Shown: positions 18,803 to 27,866, counted from the stretch's first letter. The stretch is DNA of 33,291 bases from CAZCDM01 sp964497475 (GCA_964497475.1 CAZCDM010000006.1:1-33291), one strand, 5' to 3'. The notes: generated from the letters alone by a model not told the origin. A program made the numbers and translations.

Positions 18803-19433
18803 AGATCGCACCGCCGCGATCATCCGCCTGCTGAAGAAGCACTACCCCGGCGCCCGCAGCCGGCTGGACTACAGCCGGGATGATCCCATGCAGTCGCTGG
18901 TCGCGACGATCCTCTCCGCCCAGTGTACCGACGAGCGGGTCAATATCGTCACCCGCGACCTCTTCCAGAAGTACACCAGTGTGGCGGACTTCGCCGAGGT
19001 CTCCCAGAAGCAGCTGGAACAGGACGTCCGCACCTGCGGGTTCTACCGCAACAAGGCGAAGAATATCCGCCGGGCCGCCCAGAAAATCCTCGACGAGCAC
19101 GACGGCGAGGTGCCCGATACGATGGACGCGCTGCTGGACCTGCCGGGCGTGGCTCGCAAAACGGCCAACTGCGTGCTGAGCAACGCCTTCGGCAAGAACG
19201 AGGGCGTCGTTGTCGACACACACGTCAAACGGCTCGCCGGGCGGCTGAAACTCACCGGCCACGATGACCCAAAAAAGATCGAGCCGGACCTGATGGACCT
19301 CGTACCCAAAAAAGACTGGGGGTTGTTCAGTCACCTGCTGATTTTTCATGGCCGGGCCTGCTGCACCGCCCGCAAGCCGGACTGCCAGGCCTGCTGCCTG
19401 GCCGAGCACTGCCCCTCGGCCGGCAAGGTCTAG
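18774..19433 (+). CDS. nth: Endonuclease III
   Basis: A 219-residue DNA glycosylase/AP lyase that removes oxidised pyrimidines in base excision repair. It has the helix-hairpin-helix LPGVARKTAN with catalytic Lys129, catalytic Asp148 in VVDTHV, and a C-terminal [4Fe-4S] cluster C-x6-C-x2-C-x5-C (Cys197, 204, 207, 213), identical in spacing to E. coli Nth. ATG 18774 follows GAGG by six bases. The frame is open far upstream, but that part is a shadow of the lipoprotein gene. The gene converges with the response-regulator gene, with 21 bases between the stops. Confidence 0.95.
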   Translation: MSRESNASRKDRTAAIIRLLKKHYPGARSRLDYSRDDPMQSLVATILSAQCTDERVNIVTRDLFQKYTSVADFAEVSQKQLEQDVRTCGFYRNKAKNIRRAAQKILDEHDGEVPDTMDALLDLPGVARKTANCVLSNAFGKNEGVVVDTHVKRLAGRLKLTGHDDPKKIEPDLMDLVPKKDWGLFSHLLIFHGRACCTARKPDCQACCLAEHCPSAGKV

Positions 19434-19454
19434 AGGTGTCCCCAGCCAGCCGGC

Positions 19455-20396
19455 TCAGTCAGGATACTTCGCCGCCAGCTCGCTGATGGTGAGCATCGAC
19501 GTCGCCGGGCGCTTCGGCGGGTTCGAGGCCTTGGCCATCTCGACCACATTGCCCTTGCCGATGAACGTCAGCTCGTCGAACTGATAGCGGCTGAGGAAAA
19601 TCCCCCGTCCGGCCATCGATTGCGTTGCACCGCTTTCGAGCGGGTCGGACAGTGCATTGTAATCAAACCCAGGCCCTTCGTCGGTAATCTTCCAGCGACA
19701 CTCGCGCGGGTTCATGCCCGCGTCGATGGTGACCTTTCGCCCGGCGAGGTCTTCGCGCTGCATCCGCTGACGGTATAGCTCTTCCAGCGTATTGGCCTCG
19801 AGGGCCTGCTGTTTTTCCGCCCCGCCGATTTCCATATTCCCGTGCTCGATGGCATTGACGAGAATCTCAAAAAGCCCCAGCCGAATGCTCAGAAGCTCCG
19901 GCCGATGAAAGAAGGGGCTGGCGTCCTGGATGAGCCGATCGGCGATCTGCGGAACCAACTCAATGTCATTGCCCACCTGCAGGGTGATCTCCCGGCGGAG
20001 GATACTGCCCAGCACAATCCGGCTGGCCGAGCGACCCGATACGATAGTGCCATAATGCTCCAGCAGCGGCAGCAGCGCCTGATGGCGGATGGGCTTGTTG
20101 AGGTAGTTATCCGCCCCCTGCTCGAGGGCCTGGCGGGCGTAGTCCTCCGAGCCGAAGGCGGTGACCATGACAATGATCGTCTCGTGGTCTTCCCTGCGGA
20201 GTTTTTTGAGAAGCTCCAGGCCGTTCATTTCAGGCATCTGGATGTCGCAGATGACCAGGTCGGGCTGGACCCGGTGGAATATCTCCAGGCCCTCCCGGCC
20301 GTTCGCTGCCTCGTGGGCTTCATGCCCGAGCCACTCGACCGTAACGCGAATCGTCGTCCGGCTGGCGAGGTCGTCTTCAACGAGAAGAATTTTCAT
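19455..20396 (-). CDS. Response regulator with RsbW-like ATPase output domain
   Basis: A 313-residue protein. Residues 1-120 are a receiver domain with acidic pocket Glu8/Asp9, phosphoacceptor Asp51 (LVICDIQMPEMNG) and the conserved Lys in YLNKPI. Residues ~165-300 are a HATPase_c_2 domain of the RsbW/SpoIIAB anti-sigma kinase type: N-box LFEILVNAIEHGN, G1 DEGPGFD and G2 GRGIFL. Such an output could bind ATP and control an anti-anti-sigma partner by phosphorylation, a partner-switching scheme; this is inference. AAGGATC precedes the start. The gene lies 10 bases after the hybrid kinase gene, which is its likely sensor. Confidence 0.88.
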   Translation of the reverse strand: MKILLVEDDLASRTTIRVTVEWLGHEAHEAANGREGLEIFHRVQPDLVICDIQMPEMNGLELLKKLRREDHETIIVMVTAFGSEDYARQALEQGADNYLNKPIRHQALLPLLEHYGTIVSGRSASRIVLGSILRREITLQVGNDIELVPQIADRLIQDASPFFHRPELLSIRLGLFEILVNAIEHGNMEIGGAEKQQALEANTLEELYRQRMQREDLAGRKVTIDAGMNPRECRWKITDEGPGFDYNALSDPLESGATQSMAGRGIFLSRYQFDELTFIGKGNVVEMAKASNPPKRPATSMLTISELAAKYPD

Positions 20397-20406
20397 CGCG
20401 TGATCC

Positions 20407-22881
20407 TTATGTACGAGCTGACAAGGCGTTCAGCAGCCGGGCCAGGTCGGGTTCCCTGACGGGTTTGGTGATGAACCCCACGCCCCCGGCGGCACGGAAC
20501 GACTCGATCGCCTCGGGCAAGGGGGTTTCGATCATGGCATAGACGGGGATGTCCCCCAGGGCCTGCGATGCTCGCAGGGACTGCGTGGTTTCGATGCATT
20601 GGACCTGCGGGCAGTCCAGGTCCATCAGGATCAGATCCGGGTCGAAGGCCTCGGCCAGTTCCCGCAGGCTCGGGCCGTTGGTGCCCACGATGGCGGCATG
20701 GCCCATCTCGTGGATGGCCTTCAACACAACTGCGAGCTGGGCTGAGTCGTTCTCGCCGAGCAACACGCGATACTGCTGCGATGGCGGGGCGAAACCCTCG
20801 GGGGGCCTGGCATGCAGCGGCTCGGCCTGATCGGCCGGTGCGCGGTCATGCTGCGGCAGCGTGAAGGCAAAGGTGCTGCCCAGGCCCGGCTCGCTGCGGA
20901 CGGACACGTTCCCGCCATGCTGGCGCACCAGCCGACGCACCAGCGCCAAGCCCAGCCCCGTGCTGCGGAGATTCTCCATGTCGGGCTTTTCGATATTGTG
21001 GAACTCGTTGAAGATGTCTTGCTGGTCGCCCGGGGCGATGCCCATGCCGGTATCTTCGACCTCGATGCGGATATCGTCATCCTCGCCGGGCAGGGCGCGA
21101 ACCACAACACGGCCGCCTTCGGGCGTATACTTGGCCGCATTGTCCAGCAGGTTCAGCAGGACCTGCTTGCATCGCCGCAGGTCGCCGTGAATGCTCGTCA
21201 CCGCGGGGTCGATCTCCAGCGAGGCCGAGATCGCCTTGGTCTCAAAGGCCGCCGCCATCATCGCCATCGTCGCATCGAGAAGCTCCTTCGGTGCGAAGTC
21301 CGTGCAGCGGATGTCCATCGCCCCGGCGTCGAGCTTGGCGATGTCCAGCAGGTCGTTAATCATCGACAGGAGGTGCTCGCCGCTGCTGTTGATGAGCTGG
21401 ACATGTTCGAGCTGTTTTTCGTCGAGCGTGCCGAAGGCGGGGCTCGTGAGCAGGTCGGCCGCCCCGAGCAGGCTGTTCAGCGGCGTGCGCAGCTCGTGGC
21501 TCATCATCGACAGGAAGCGGTCTTTGTGGCGGGCGTTGATCTGGTTTTCGAGCGTCGCCTCTTCGAACTTCGAGAGCACCTCGCGCAGCTCGCGGGTGCG
21601 GTCCTCGATTTGCTGTTCGAGTGACTGGCGGTAGACGGCCAACTCGCTCTGGGCTTCCTTGCGCTCGATGATCTGCCCCAACCGGCGGCAGATGGTACTT
21701 AGCAGTGCCTCCTCCTCGGGCACGAACCCGGGGTCGTCCTCGGAATCGTTCTCCGGGCGGACGTAGCGCAGAACAATCTTGCCCCGGACCTGCGGGCCGA
21801 CATAAATCGTGTCGGAGATTTCCTGTTCCCCCCGCCCGGACGGGCCGATCTGGCAGGCGTGGCTGTCGAACCACAGCCTGGCGCAGATCTTCTCGGCTCG
21901 ACGCATGCTGTTACGCAGGCGATCCAGGGCAAGGCGGAACAACTCCACCGCCGGCAGGTCGGGCACGTCGGCCAGTTCGTTGATGTGATACAGACAGCGC
22001 AGCTCCAGCAATCGCAGGCCCGATTCATACTGCGCCTTCTTCCGCTGGGTGATATCCTGAAACGTGCCGTGCAGCCGGGTGCAACGGCCGTTGGAGAACT
22101 CCGGCTGCCCGATGGACTGGGTCCAGATCTGCCGGCCTCGCTGGGTCACCATCGGCACCTCAATGTCGTACGAAATATTATTCGTGACGGCCTGGTGGAT
22201 CACCTCGGCGACGATATGGCGGACCGCGGGCGAGTAAAAGCTCATCGCCTTGTCGAGCGCCATGACGGTATAGACAGGCAGATCCAGAATGCGGTTGGTC
22301 TCCTCGGTGCAGTGCAACCGGCCGGTATTGGGGTCAAACTCCCACCCGCCGATCCGCGCGACCTTCCCGGTCTGGTCCAGCAGCGTTTTGTAGCGACGCA
22401 GCAGCTCCTCGCTGTGTTTCCGGTGGGTGATGTCCTGGAAGTTGACCACCACCTGGCGAATCTGCCCGGCCGAGTCAAAATCGGGCACGGCATCGACGGA
22501 AACCCACACGCAGTCGCCCGAGGCCGGCCGACAGATACCAGCCGTCATCCCCCGGAACCCCTTGCCGCTGGCCAGGACGCGATTGACCGGATACTGCTCC
22601 AGGGTCAGCAACTGCCCCTGCTCGTCGAGAAAATACCACTCCTCATCATCCGCCGATCGGCCCTGCATCGCCTGGCCGTCGAGGCCAAGCAACTGCCTCG
22701 CCATCTGGTTGGAGTAAAGAATCCTTGTATCGGCACTGTGGATGACAATGCCGATCTGCAGCCGATCCATCAGATCGGCCCAGGCAATGGTCTCCGGCTC
22801 GCGGGGCGCAGCGGGCTGGACGTCGGCCTGGGGGCCACCAGACTCCGGCTGCTCGCAACTCGATTGGGACGAGTCATGCAT
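20407..22881 (-). CDS. Hybrid sensor histidine kinase (PAS-PAS-GAF-like-HisKA-HATPase-REC)
   Basis: An 824-residue cytoplasmic kinase without membrane segments. It has two PAS domains (~34-160 and ~168-282, each ending in FQDIT), a GAF-like sensor region (~290-410), a coiled coil (~410-450), a dimerisation domain with phospho-His462 (MMSHELRTP), and an ATPase domain with N-box NLLDNAAKY, G1 DTGMGIAP and G2 STGLGLALV. A C-terminal receiver (~715-824) keeps the Asp in LILMDLDCP and the Lys in FITKPV. I chose ATG 22881 (MHDSSQSS) because GAGG lies seven bases upstream; a GTG four codons earlier is also open. It is co-transcribed with the REC-HATPase gene. The signal is unknown. Confidence 0.9.
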   Translation of the reverse strand: MHDSSQSSCEQPESGGPQADVQPAAPREPETIAWADLMDRLQIGIVIHSADTRILYSNQMARQLLGLDGQAMQGRSADDEEWYFLDEQGQLLTLEQYPVNRVLASGKGFRGMTAGICRPASGDCVWVSVDAVPDFDSAGQIRQVVVNFQDITHRKHSEELLRRYKTLLDQTGKVARIGGWEFDPNTGRLHCTEETNRILDLPVYTVMALDKAMSFYSPAVRHIVAEVIHQAVTNNISYDIEVPMVTQRGRQIWTQSIGQPEFSNGRCTRLHGTFQDITQRKKAQYESGLRLLELRCLYHINELADVPDLPAVELFRLALDRLRNSMRRAEKICARLWFDSHACQIGPSGRGEQEISDTIYVGPQVRGKIVLRYVRPENDSEDDPGFVPEEEALLSTICRRLGQIIERKEAQSELAVYRQSLEQQIEDRTRELREVLSKFEEATLENQINARHKDRFLSMMSHELRTPLNSLLGAADLLTSPAFGTLDEKQLEHVQLINSSGEHLLSMINDLLDIAKLDAGAMDIRCTDFAPKELLDATMAMMAAAFETKAISASLEIDPAVTSIHGDLRRCKQVLLNLLDNAAKYTPEGGRVVVRALPGEDDDIRIEVEDTGMGIAPGDQQDIFNEFHNIEKPDMENLRSTGLGLALVRRLVRQHGGNVSVRSEPGLGSTFAFTLPQHDRAPADQAEPLHARPPEGFAPPSQQYRVLLGENDSAQLAVVLKAIHEMGHAAIVGTNGPSLRELAEAFDPDLILMDLDCPQVQCIETTQSLRASQALGDIPVYAMIETPLPEAIESFRAAGGVGFITKPVREPDLARLLNALSART

Positions 22882-22962
22882 GACGAACCTCACACGACAA
22901 CTCGGGTCGACAGGGGTCGCTCGGCCCGCAAGGCCCCTGCCACCCCGTCGGACTATGCTGCG

Positions 22963-22968
22963 AGTATA
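22963..22968 (-). promoter_or_regulatory. Possible -10 element for the kinase operon
   Basis: TATACT on the minus strand, about 80 bases before the kinase start. No convincing -35 hexamer lies at normal spacing. A small hairpin (CGCCTC, GGC, GAGGCG) lies just upstream at 22972-22986. Confidence 0.25.
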
Positions 22969-22995
22969 CCGCGCCTCGGCGAGGCGTGCAGCAAT

Positions 22996-24279
22996 TCACT
23001 CCGCCGGCTGGCTCGCCGGGGCAGGCAGAACGGTAACCACCACCTTGCCCACTGCGCCCGGCCGGTCGCTGTTCTTGTCAAGCCGAGCGGCAAAGACTGC
23101 CCCGTCCGCGCGGGGCATCTCCAGCACAAGACCAGCGGCATCGTTGGGCGTAAGTTTCCACGTCCGCCCGGGCAGCGCATCGGCCCGGGTCAACGCGCGA
23201 TTGACCAGCTCACGCGGCAGGTATTCTTTGCTGCCGGGCTTGTCGAATATCTTCAACTCGCCCGCCCGGGCGGCGGCGAAAAACACATCGGCCGAGTCGA
23301 ACGTCTCCCCGGCAGCCTGCGAGCGGGCCAGCACGCTCAGGAACGTTCGCATCATCGCGCGATCCCGGCGGTCGCGCCCGAGGGCTTCGCCCTGCTCCTG
23401 CCACCACTGGCGGTACTGCTGGTCCAGCCGGGCCTGGTCGGTTCCGAACCGGGCTGCGAAACTCGCGCCCGGCTCTTTGCCCGCGAGGATGTCATTGAGG
23501 TGAGCGATGAACGCCCGACGATGTAGGCCCGAGCGGGCGTGGAGAAGGTAGTGCACCAGCGCCCAGGCCTGGTCGAAATTCGCTGCCTGATTCTGCTCAG
23601 CCCACTTCTCGCTCTCCAGGCCGAGGAATTGCTCCAACGGCTGAAACTGCCCGGCCCGAATCCGCTGCTGAATGCGCTCCAGACGCGAAGGCTGGGTGTA
23701 GCTCTGCTCGCCGCGGGTGTACCGCCTCGCCGGCTCGATCAGCCCCAACACCATGCCATCGCCACACCACAGCCCCTGGCCGAAATACTCCGCCAGCCCC
23801 GCGCTCAGCCAGGTCGGCAGGGGCTGACCCGACCGCCCCAGCAGCCGATGGATGAACTGCTGGCAGGCCTGCTGCTGGACCTCCCGCCAGATCGACTCCC
23901 ACGAAAACAGCTCCTCATCCAGAGCAGCCCGCAGCTCCTTGCCCGTATAGATCGCAAAGACGTGCGGATGGTCCTGGTTCATCGCTCGGCGGTAATCGGC
24001 CGCCCGCGCGTAGAGGAACACAGGCAGCGGTTGCGGCTCCGGCCAGGTCTTGAGTTCAACCAACTGCGAAAACGCATCGGCCAGGGCGTCAAACCGCATC
24101 ACCGCCTCGAACGACCGCCCCGCATCCAGGTCGGTAAAGATCATGTGATGCCGCGCCGGATGCGCGTGGACCCGCAGGGCGGGCGCCTGGTCCTCGGGGC
24201 CGGTCTCAGCCAAGACCAGGCCCGGCAAGCTCAGCCACAAAACCAACCATGTCAGGCCATTTCGAGCAATACGTTCCAT
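22996..24279 (-). CDS. Secreted DUF1570-like protein, peptidase motif lost
   Basis: A 427-residue protein with a Sec signal peptide (hydrophobic residues 9-24, cleavage probably after LVLA). The central part (ACQQFIHRLLG...LPTWLSAGLAEYFG) resembles the DUF1570/peptidase-MA-like proteins common in planctomycetes. In active members a HExxH zinc motif precedes the WLSEGLAEYF segment; here the aligned residues are QACQQ (137-141), while Glu164 in GLAEYF is kept, so it is probably not a zinc peptidase. I chose ATG 24279 (MERIARNGL) because AGGA lies about six bases upstream; the frame is open nine codons further. It is divergent from nrdJ. The biological role is unknown. Confidence 0.72.
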   Translation of the reverse strand: MERIARNGLTWLVLWLSLPGLVLAETGPEDQAPALRVHAHPARHHMIFTDLDAGRSFEAVMRFDALADAFSQLVELKTWPEPQPLPVFLYARAADYRRAMNQDHPHVFAIYTGKELRAALDEELFSWESIWREVQQQACQQFIHRLLGRSGQPLPTWLSAGLAEYFGQGLWCGDGMVLGLIEPARRYTRGEQSYTQPSRLERIQQRIRAGQFQPLEQFLGLESEKWAEQNQAANFDQAWALVHYLLHARSGLHRRAFIAHLNDILAGKEPGASFAARFGTDQARLDQQYRQWWQEQGEALGRDRRDRAMMRTFLSVLARSQAAGETFDSADVFFAAARAGELKIFDKPGSKEYLPRELVNRALTRADALPGRTWKLTPNDAAGLVLEMPRADGAVFAARLDKNSDRPGAVGKVVVTVLPAPASQPAE

Positions 24280-24550
24280 GCAAATCCTGTCCGATCTGTT
24301 TGACACAATAGCAACCCATTACCGCTCCGCGAAAGTATACCCCAAAGCCCCTCCCGAACCAATGAAGCAATCGCCCGAGCCGGGCCTGATCGAGCCGGAA
24401 ACGCCAGAAGAAAAGCAAGAAATACACTATACACTAACACTGTAATCACAACATCTTAACCGCGCAAAGGGGTGTTGATAGTTGTGTGTAATTACAAAGC
24501 CTTAATTTTTTTTCCTGATAAAAACATAAAATTAAAGCATTTACAGAAAC

Positions 24551-24566
24551 ACACCATATTTTGGGT
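24551..24566 (+). promoter_or_regulatory. NrdR-box-like site upstream of nrdJ
   Basis: ACACCATATTTTGGGT resembles the consensus ACACwAtATaTwGTGT of the NrdR repressor of ribonucleotide reductase genes, and six of eight positions pair as a palindrome. NrdR sites usually come in pairs about 31 bases apart; a good second site is not visible. A partial ACACTATA site lies at 24424. Confidence 0.3.
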
Positions 24567-24575
24567 GCATTTAGC

Positions 24576-24605
24576 TTGATTGCCACAAGATGTAGGACGT
24601 ACCAT
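24576..24605 (+). promoter_or_regulatory. Candidate nrdJ promoter
   Basis: TTGATT and TACCAT separated by 18 bases, just downstream of the NrdR-like site. This would give a leader of about 145 bases before the nrdJ ATG. Confidence 0.25.
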
Positions 24606-24755
24606 TACAAGTGGACAATCTGCCAGGGATTGATCCGGGTTCTACGCTGCCGGAGTTGTGACTCTTGCTGAACCCCAGATTTTAATGAAACACGCTGCTG
24701 TTTGCCATTGCGCCGATGGACGTCATCGCCGCTGGCTGAAAGGGATATTTCACGG

Positions 24756-27700
24756 ATGAGTTCTGACAATGCCAAATCGGATCCCGCCGCTGGACAGGAC
24801 CGCTGCGCTCACGACGGCCTGAAGGTCGAACCGGTCTTTTCCACCCCCGGCGAGCACCCCTTCGACCAGATCAGCTGGGAGAAGCGATCGGCCCGGATTA
24901 CCGGCGATGGCGGCGAGGTGATCTTCGAGCAGAACGACGTCGAAGTGCCGGCCGACTGGTCGCAGATCTCCACCAACGTCGTCGTTAGCAAATATTTCTA
25001 CGGCGCTGCGGGCACCGAGGCCCGCGAGAACTCCGTCCGCCAACTGGTAGGGCGCGTGGCCGATACCATCACCGCGTGGGGCAAGGAAGATGGCCTCTTC
25101 GCCAGCGAGGCCGACGCCCAGAGCTTCCAGCGCGAGCTGACCTGGCTGTGCGTCAATCAATACGGCGCGTTCAACTCGCCGGTCTGGTTCAACGTCGGAC
25201 TGTACCACACTAACGGCGTGGCCGGCAGCGAGGGCGGCTACCACTGGGACGAAACCACCGAAGCGCCCGTCCGCACCGAGAACTGCTACGAGCACCCCCA
25301 GGCGTCGGCCTGCTTCATCCAGAGCGTCGATGACAACATGGAAGACATCATGCGCCTGGCCACCCAGGAGGCGATGCTCTTCAAGCATGGCAGCGGCACG
25401 GGCACGGACCTCTCCAGCCTGCGCAGCTCGCGGGAAAAACTTTCCGGCGGGGGCACGCCCTCGGGGCCGTTGAGCTTCATGAAGGTCTACGATCAGGTCG
25501 CCGCGGTCATCAAGTCCGGCGGCAAGACCCGCCGGGCCGCCAAAATGCAGTCGCTGCGGTGCGACCACCCGGACATCAAGGAGTTTATCACCGCCAAGAT
25601 GGACGAGGAACGCAAAGCCTGGGCTCTCATCGAACAGGGCTACGACGGCTCGTTCAACGGCGATGCCTATTCCTCGGTCATGTACCAGAACGCCAACTTC
25701 TCGGTCCGCGTGACCGACGAGTTTATGCAGGCAGCCATGGACGACCAGTCCTGGACGACCCGCAACGTCACAGATAACAATGCGAGCGTCTCCTACCCGG
25801 CCCAGGAGCTGCTTCGGCTCATCGCCGAAGGCACGCATGTCTGCGGTGACCCGGGCATGCAGTATCACAGCACGATCAATAAGTGGCACACCTGCCCGCA
25901 GTCTGGCGAGATTCGCGCATCGAACCCATGCAGCGAGTACATGTTCCTGGACGACTCAGCCTGCAACCTCGCGAGCCTGAACCTCATGAAGTTCCGCAAG
26001 GCCGACGGCACGTTCGATACGCAGCGGTTCACGGCTGCGGCGCGGATATTCATCATCGCCCAGGAAATCCTCGTCGACCACGCGAGCTATCCCTCGGCCC
26101 GGCTGACCCGCAACAGCCACGACTTCCGCCCGCTGGGGCTCGGCTATGCCAACCTCGGCGCGCTGATCATGTCCATGGGCCTGCCCTACGACAGCGACTC
26201 CGGCCGTGCCACCGCCGGGGCCATCACCGCCTTGATGACCGCCGCCGCCTACGCGACCAGCGCCGAACTGGCCAGCCGCATCGGCTCGTTCCCGCAGTTC
26301 TACAAGAACCGCCACGCCATGCTCAAGGTCATGCAGAACCACCACGACGCCGTCGACACCGTCGAGGCCGAGCCGGGCGACCCGAACCTCCTGGCCGAGG
26401 CCCGCACCATGTGGGACCAGGCCCTCGCAGCCGGGCAGCAGCACGGCTACCGCAACGCCCAGGTGAGTGTCCTGGCCCCGACGGGGACGATCGGTTTTAT
26501 GATGGACTGCGATACCACCGGCATCGAGCCGGACATCGCCCTGGTCAAGTACAAGCAGCTCGCCGGCGGGGGCATGTTCAAGATCGTCAACCAGACCGTC
26601 CCGCTGGCACTGGAACGCCTCGGCTATGCCAAGGAGCAGATCAGCGAGATCATCTCCAACATCGACGAGCACGACACCATCGAAAACGCCCCCTACCTCA
26701 CCGAAGATCACCTGCCGGTCTTCGACTGTGCCTTCACGCCCGCCAACGGCACGCGATGCATCGGGTACAAGGGGCACATCCGCATGATGGCTGCCGCCCA
26801 GCCTTTCCTCTCCGGCGCGATCAGCAAAACCGTCAACATGCCTCACGAGGCAACCATCGAGGAGATCATGGAAGTCTATCTCGAAGGCTGGAAGCTGGGC
26901 CTCAAGGCCGTGGCGATTTACCGCGACGGCTCGAAACGCACCCAGCCGCTGAACACCCGCCAGATGACGAAGAAGGAAAAGCAGCTCGTCGAGCAGATCG
27001 GCATCAGCCCCGAGGACCTGGAAAAGGCCAAACGCACCCCCCACCGCAACCGCCTGGCCGCGACGCGCCCGAGCATCACGCACAAGTTCGACGTCGCCGG
27101 CCACGAGGGCTACCTCACCGTCGGACTCTTCGACGACGGCCAGCCCGGCGAGCTGTTCGTCTCGATGGCCAAGGAAGGCTCGACCGTCGGCGGAATGATG
27201 GACGTCTTCGCCACGGCCGTGAGCCTCTGCCTCCAGTACGGCGTGCCCCTCGAAGCCCTCGTTAAAAAGTTCACGCACCAGCGGTTCGAGCCGTCGGGCA
27301 TGACGGGCAACCGCAACATCCCCTTCGCCAAGTCGATCGTCGATTACATCTTCCGGTGGCTCGACCAGACCTTCCTCGAAGAGGGCCAGTCCAACCCCGC
27401 CACCAAAAAGGCCATCGGCGAAAAACCTGCCGCCAAACCCAAACCAACCAAAGCAGCGCCCGAGGCTGTCACGGATGATGTTTCCTCGGAACCTGGCCGC
27501 GTCAAATCGGCCTCCCGCACGGATGCCAGGAGGCCGTTTGACGCACTTTCTGCACCCACCCAGGGTGGTGGCAACGGCAGCAGCGAGGACAAACCCGCTG
27601 CGACAGCCACCGCCACCCGCACAGCCACCCGGCTGGAAAAGCTCGAACGCGTCGACGCACAGTTCTCGCACTTCCAGTCCGACGCACCGCCCTGCCCGCG

Positions 27701-27776
27701 GTGCGGGTCGATCACCGTGCGAAACGGCAGTTGCTACAAATGCCACAACTGCGGCGAGTCGCTGGGGTGCAGCTAA
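24756..27776 (+). CDS. nrdJ: Adenosylcobalamin-dependent (class II) ribonucleotide reductase
   Basis: A 1006-residue enzyme that reduces ribonucleotides to deoxyribonucleotides using a radical from coenzyme B12, independent of oxygen. Typical segments are NSPVWFNVGLYHTNG, GSGTGTDLSSLR, GGGTPSGPLSFM, NPCSEYMFLDDSACNL (active-site Cys region) and APTGTIGFMMDCDTTG. Residues ~880-950 are a Lys/Pro/Ala-rich linker. The end is a zinc-ribbon-like tail with CPRCG and CHNCGESLGCS, which in this family carries the thiols that re-reduce the active site. I chose ATG 24756 (MSSDNAKSD); an AAAGGG site lies about 12 bases upstream, while the frame is open 18 codons further. Its last 39 bases and about ten bases beyond the stop are duplicated downstream. 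Confidence 0.93.
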   Translation: MSSDNAKSDPAAGQDRCAHDGLKVEPVFSTPGEHPFDQISWEKRSARITGDGGEVIFEQNDVEVPADWSQISTNVVVSKYFYGAAGTEARENSVRQLVGRVADTITAWGKEDGLFASEADAQSFQRELTWLCVNQYGAFNSPVWFNVGLYHTNGVAGSEGGYHWDETTEAPVRTENCYEHPQASACFIQSVDDNMEDIMRLATQEAMLFKHGSGTGTDLSSLRSSREKLSGGGTPSGPLSFMKVYDQVAAVIKSGGKTRRAAKMQSLRCDHPDIKEFITAKMDEERKAWALIEQGYDGSFNGDAYSSVMYQNANFSVRVTDEFMQAAMDDQSWTTRNVTDNNASVSYPAQELLRLIAEGTHVCGDPGMQYHSTINKWHTCPQSGEIRASNPCSEYMFLDDSACNLASLNLMKFRKADGTFDTQRFTAAARIFIIAQEILVDHASYPSARLTRNSHDFRPLGLGYANLGALIMSMGLPYDSDSGRATAGAITALMTAAAYATSAELASRIGSFPQFYKNRHAMLKVMQNHHDAVDTVEAEPGDPNLLAEARTMWDQALAAGQQHGYRNAQVSVLAPTGTIGFMMDCDTTGIEPDIALVKYKQLAGGGMFKIVNQTVPLALERLGYAKEQISEIISNIDEHDTIENAPYLTEDHLPVFDCAFTPANGTRCIGYKGHIRMMAAAQPFLSGAISKTVNMPHEATIEEIMEVYLEGWKLGLKAVAIYRDGSKRTQPLNTRQMTKKEKQLVEQIGISPEDLEKAKRTPHRNRLAATRPSITHKFDVAGHEGYLTVGLFDDGQPGELFVSMAKEGSTVGGMMDVFATAVSLCLQYGVPLEALVKKFTHQRFEPSGMTGNRNIPFAKSIVDYIFRWLDQTFLEEGQSNPATKKAIGEKPAAKPKPTKAAPEAVTDDVSSEPGRVKSASRTDARRPFDALSAPTQGGGNGSSEDKPAATATATRTATRLEKLERVDAQFSHFQSDAPPCPRCGSITVRNGSCYKCHNCGESLGCS

Positions 27777-27787
27777 GCTGCCGGCGG
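27738..27787 (+). repeat. Direct repeat, end of nrdJ (copy A)
   Basis: About 50 bases covering the KCHNCGESLGCS codons, the stop and the next ten bases of nrdJ. It is repeated 79 bases downstream with a few differences. Confidence 0.85.
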
Positions 27788-27816
27788 CTACCGGACGGAG
27801 TACAACCGGACGTAAA

Positions 27817-27866
27817 AAATGTCACAACTGCGGTGAGTCGCTGGGGTGCAGCTAAGCGGCCGGCGA
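27817..27866 (+). pseudogene. Duplicated 3' end of nrdJ (copy B)
   Basis: Repeats the codons for KCHNCGESLGCS and the stop after a 79-base offset, which puts it out of frame with nrdJ. Within these codons only two bases differ (TGC to TGT, GGC to GGT), and both keep the amino acid. It has no start of its own. It is most simply a leftover of a local tandem duplication. Confidence 0.7.

Larger units (their letters stand above)
24280..24755. other. AT-rich divergent region upstream of nrdJ
   Basis: 476 bases without a gene. Positions 24410-24620 are far richer in A+T than the surroundings, with an eight-T run near 24507 and A/T tracts that could act as UP or bending elements. From 24610 on the sequence is GC-balanced and may be a structured leader. 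I looked for a cobalamin riboswitch, since the downstream enzyme uses B12, and did not see its B12-box. Confidence 0.6.

Noticed and set aside
24610..24755. A cobalamin riboswitch in the nrdJ leader
   Set aside because: The conserved B12-box and the core GCCACTG-type segment are absent.
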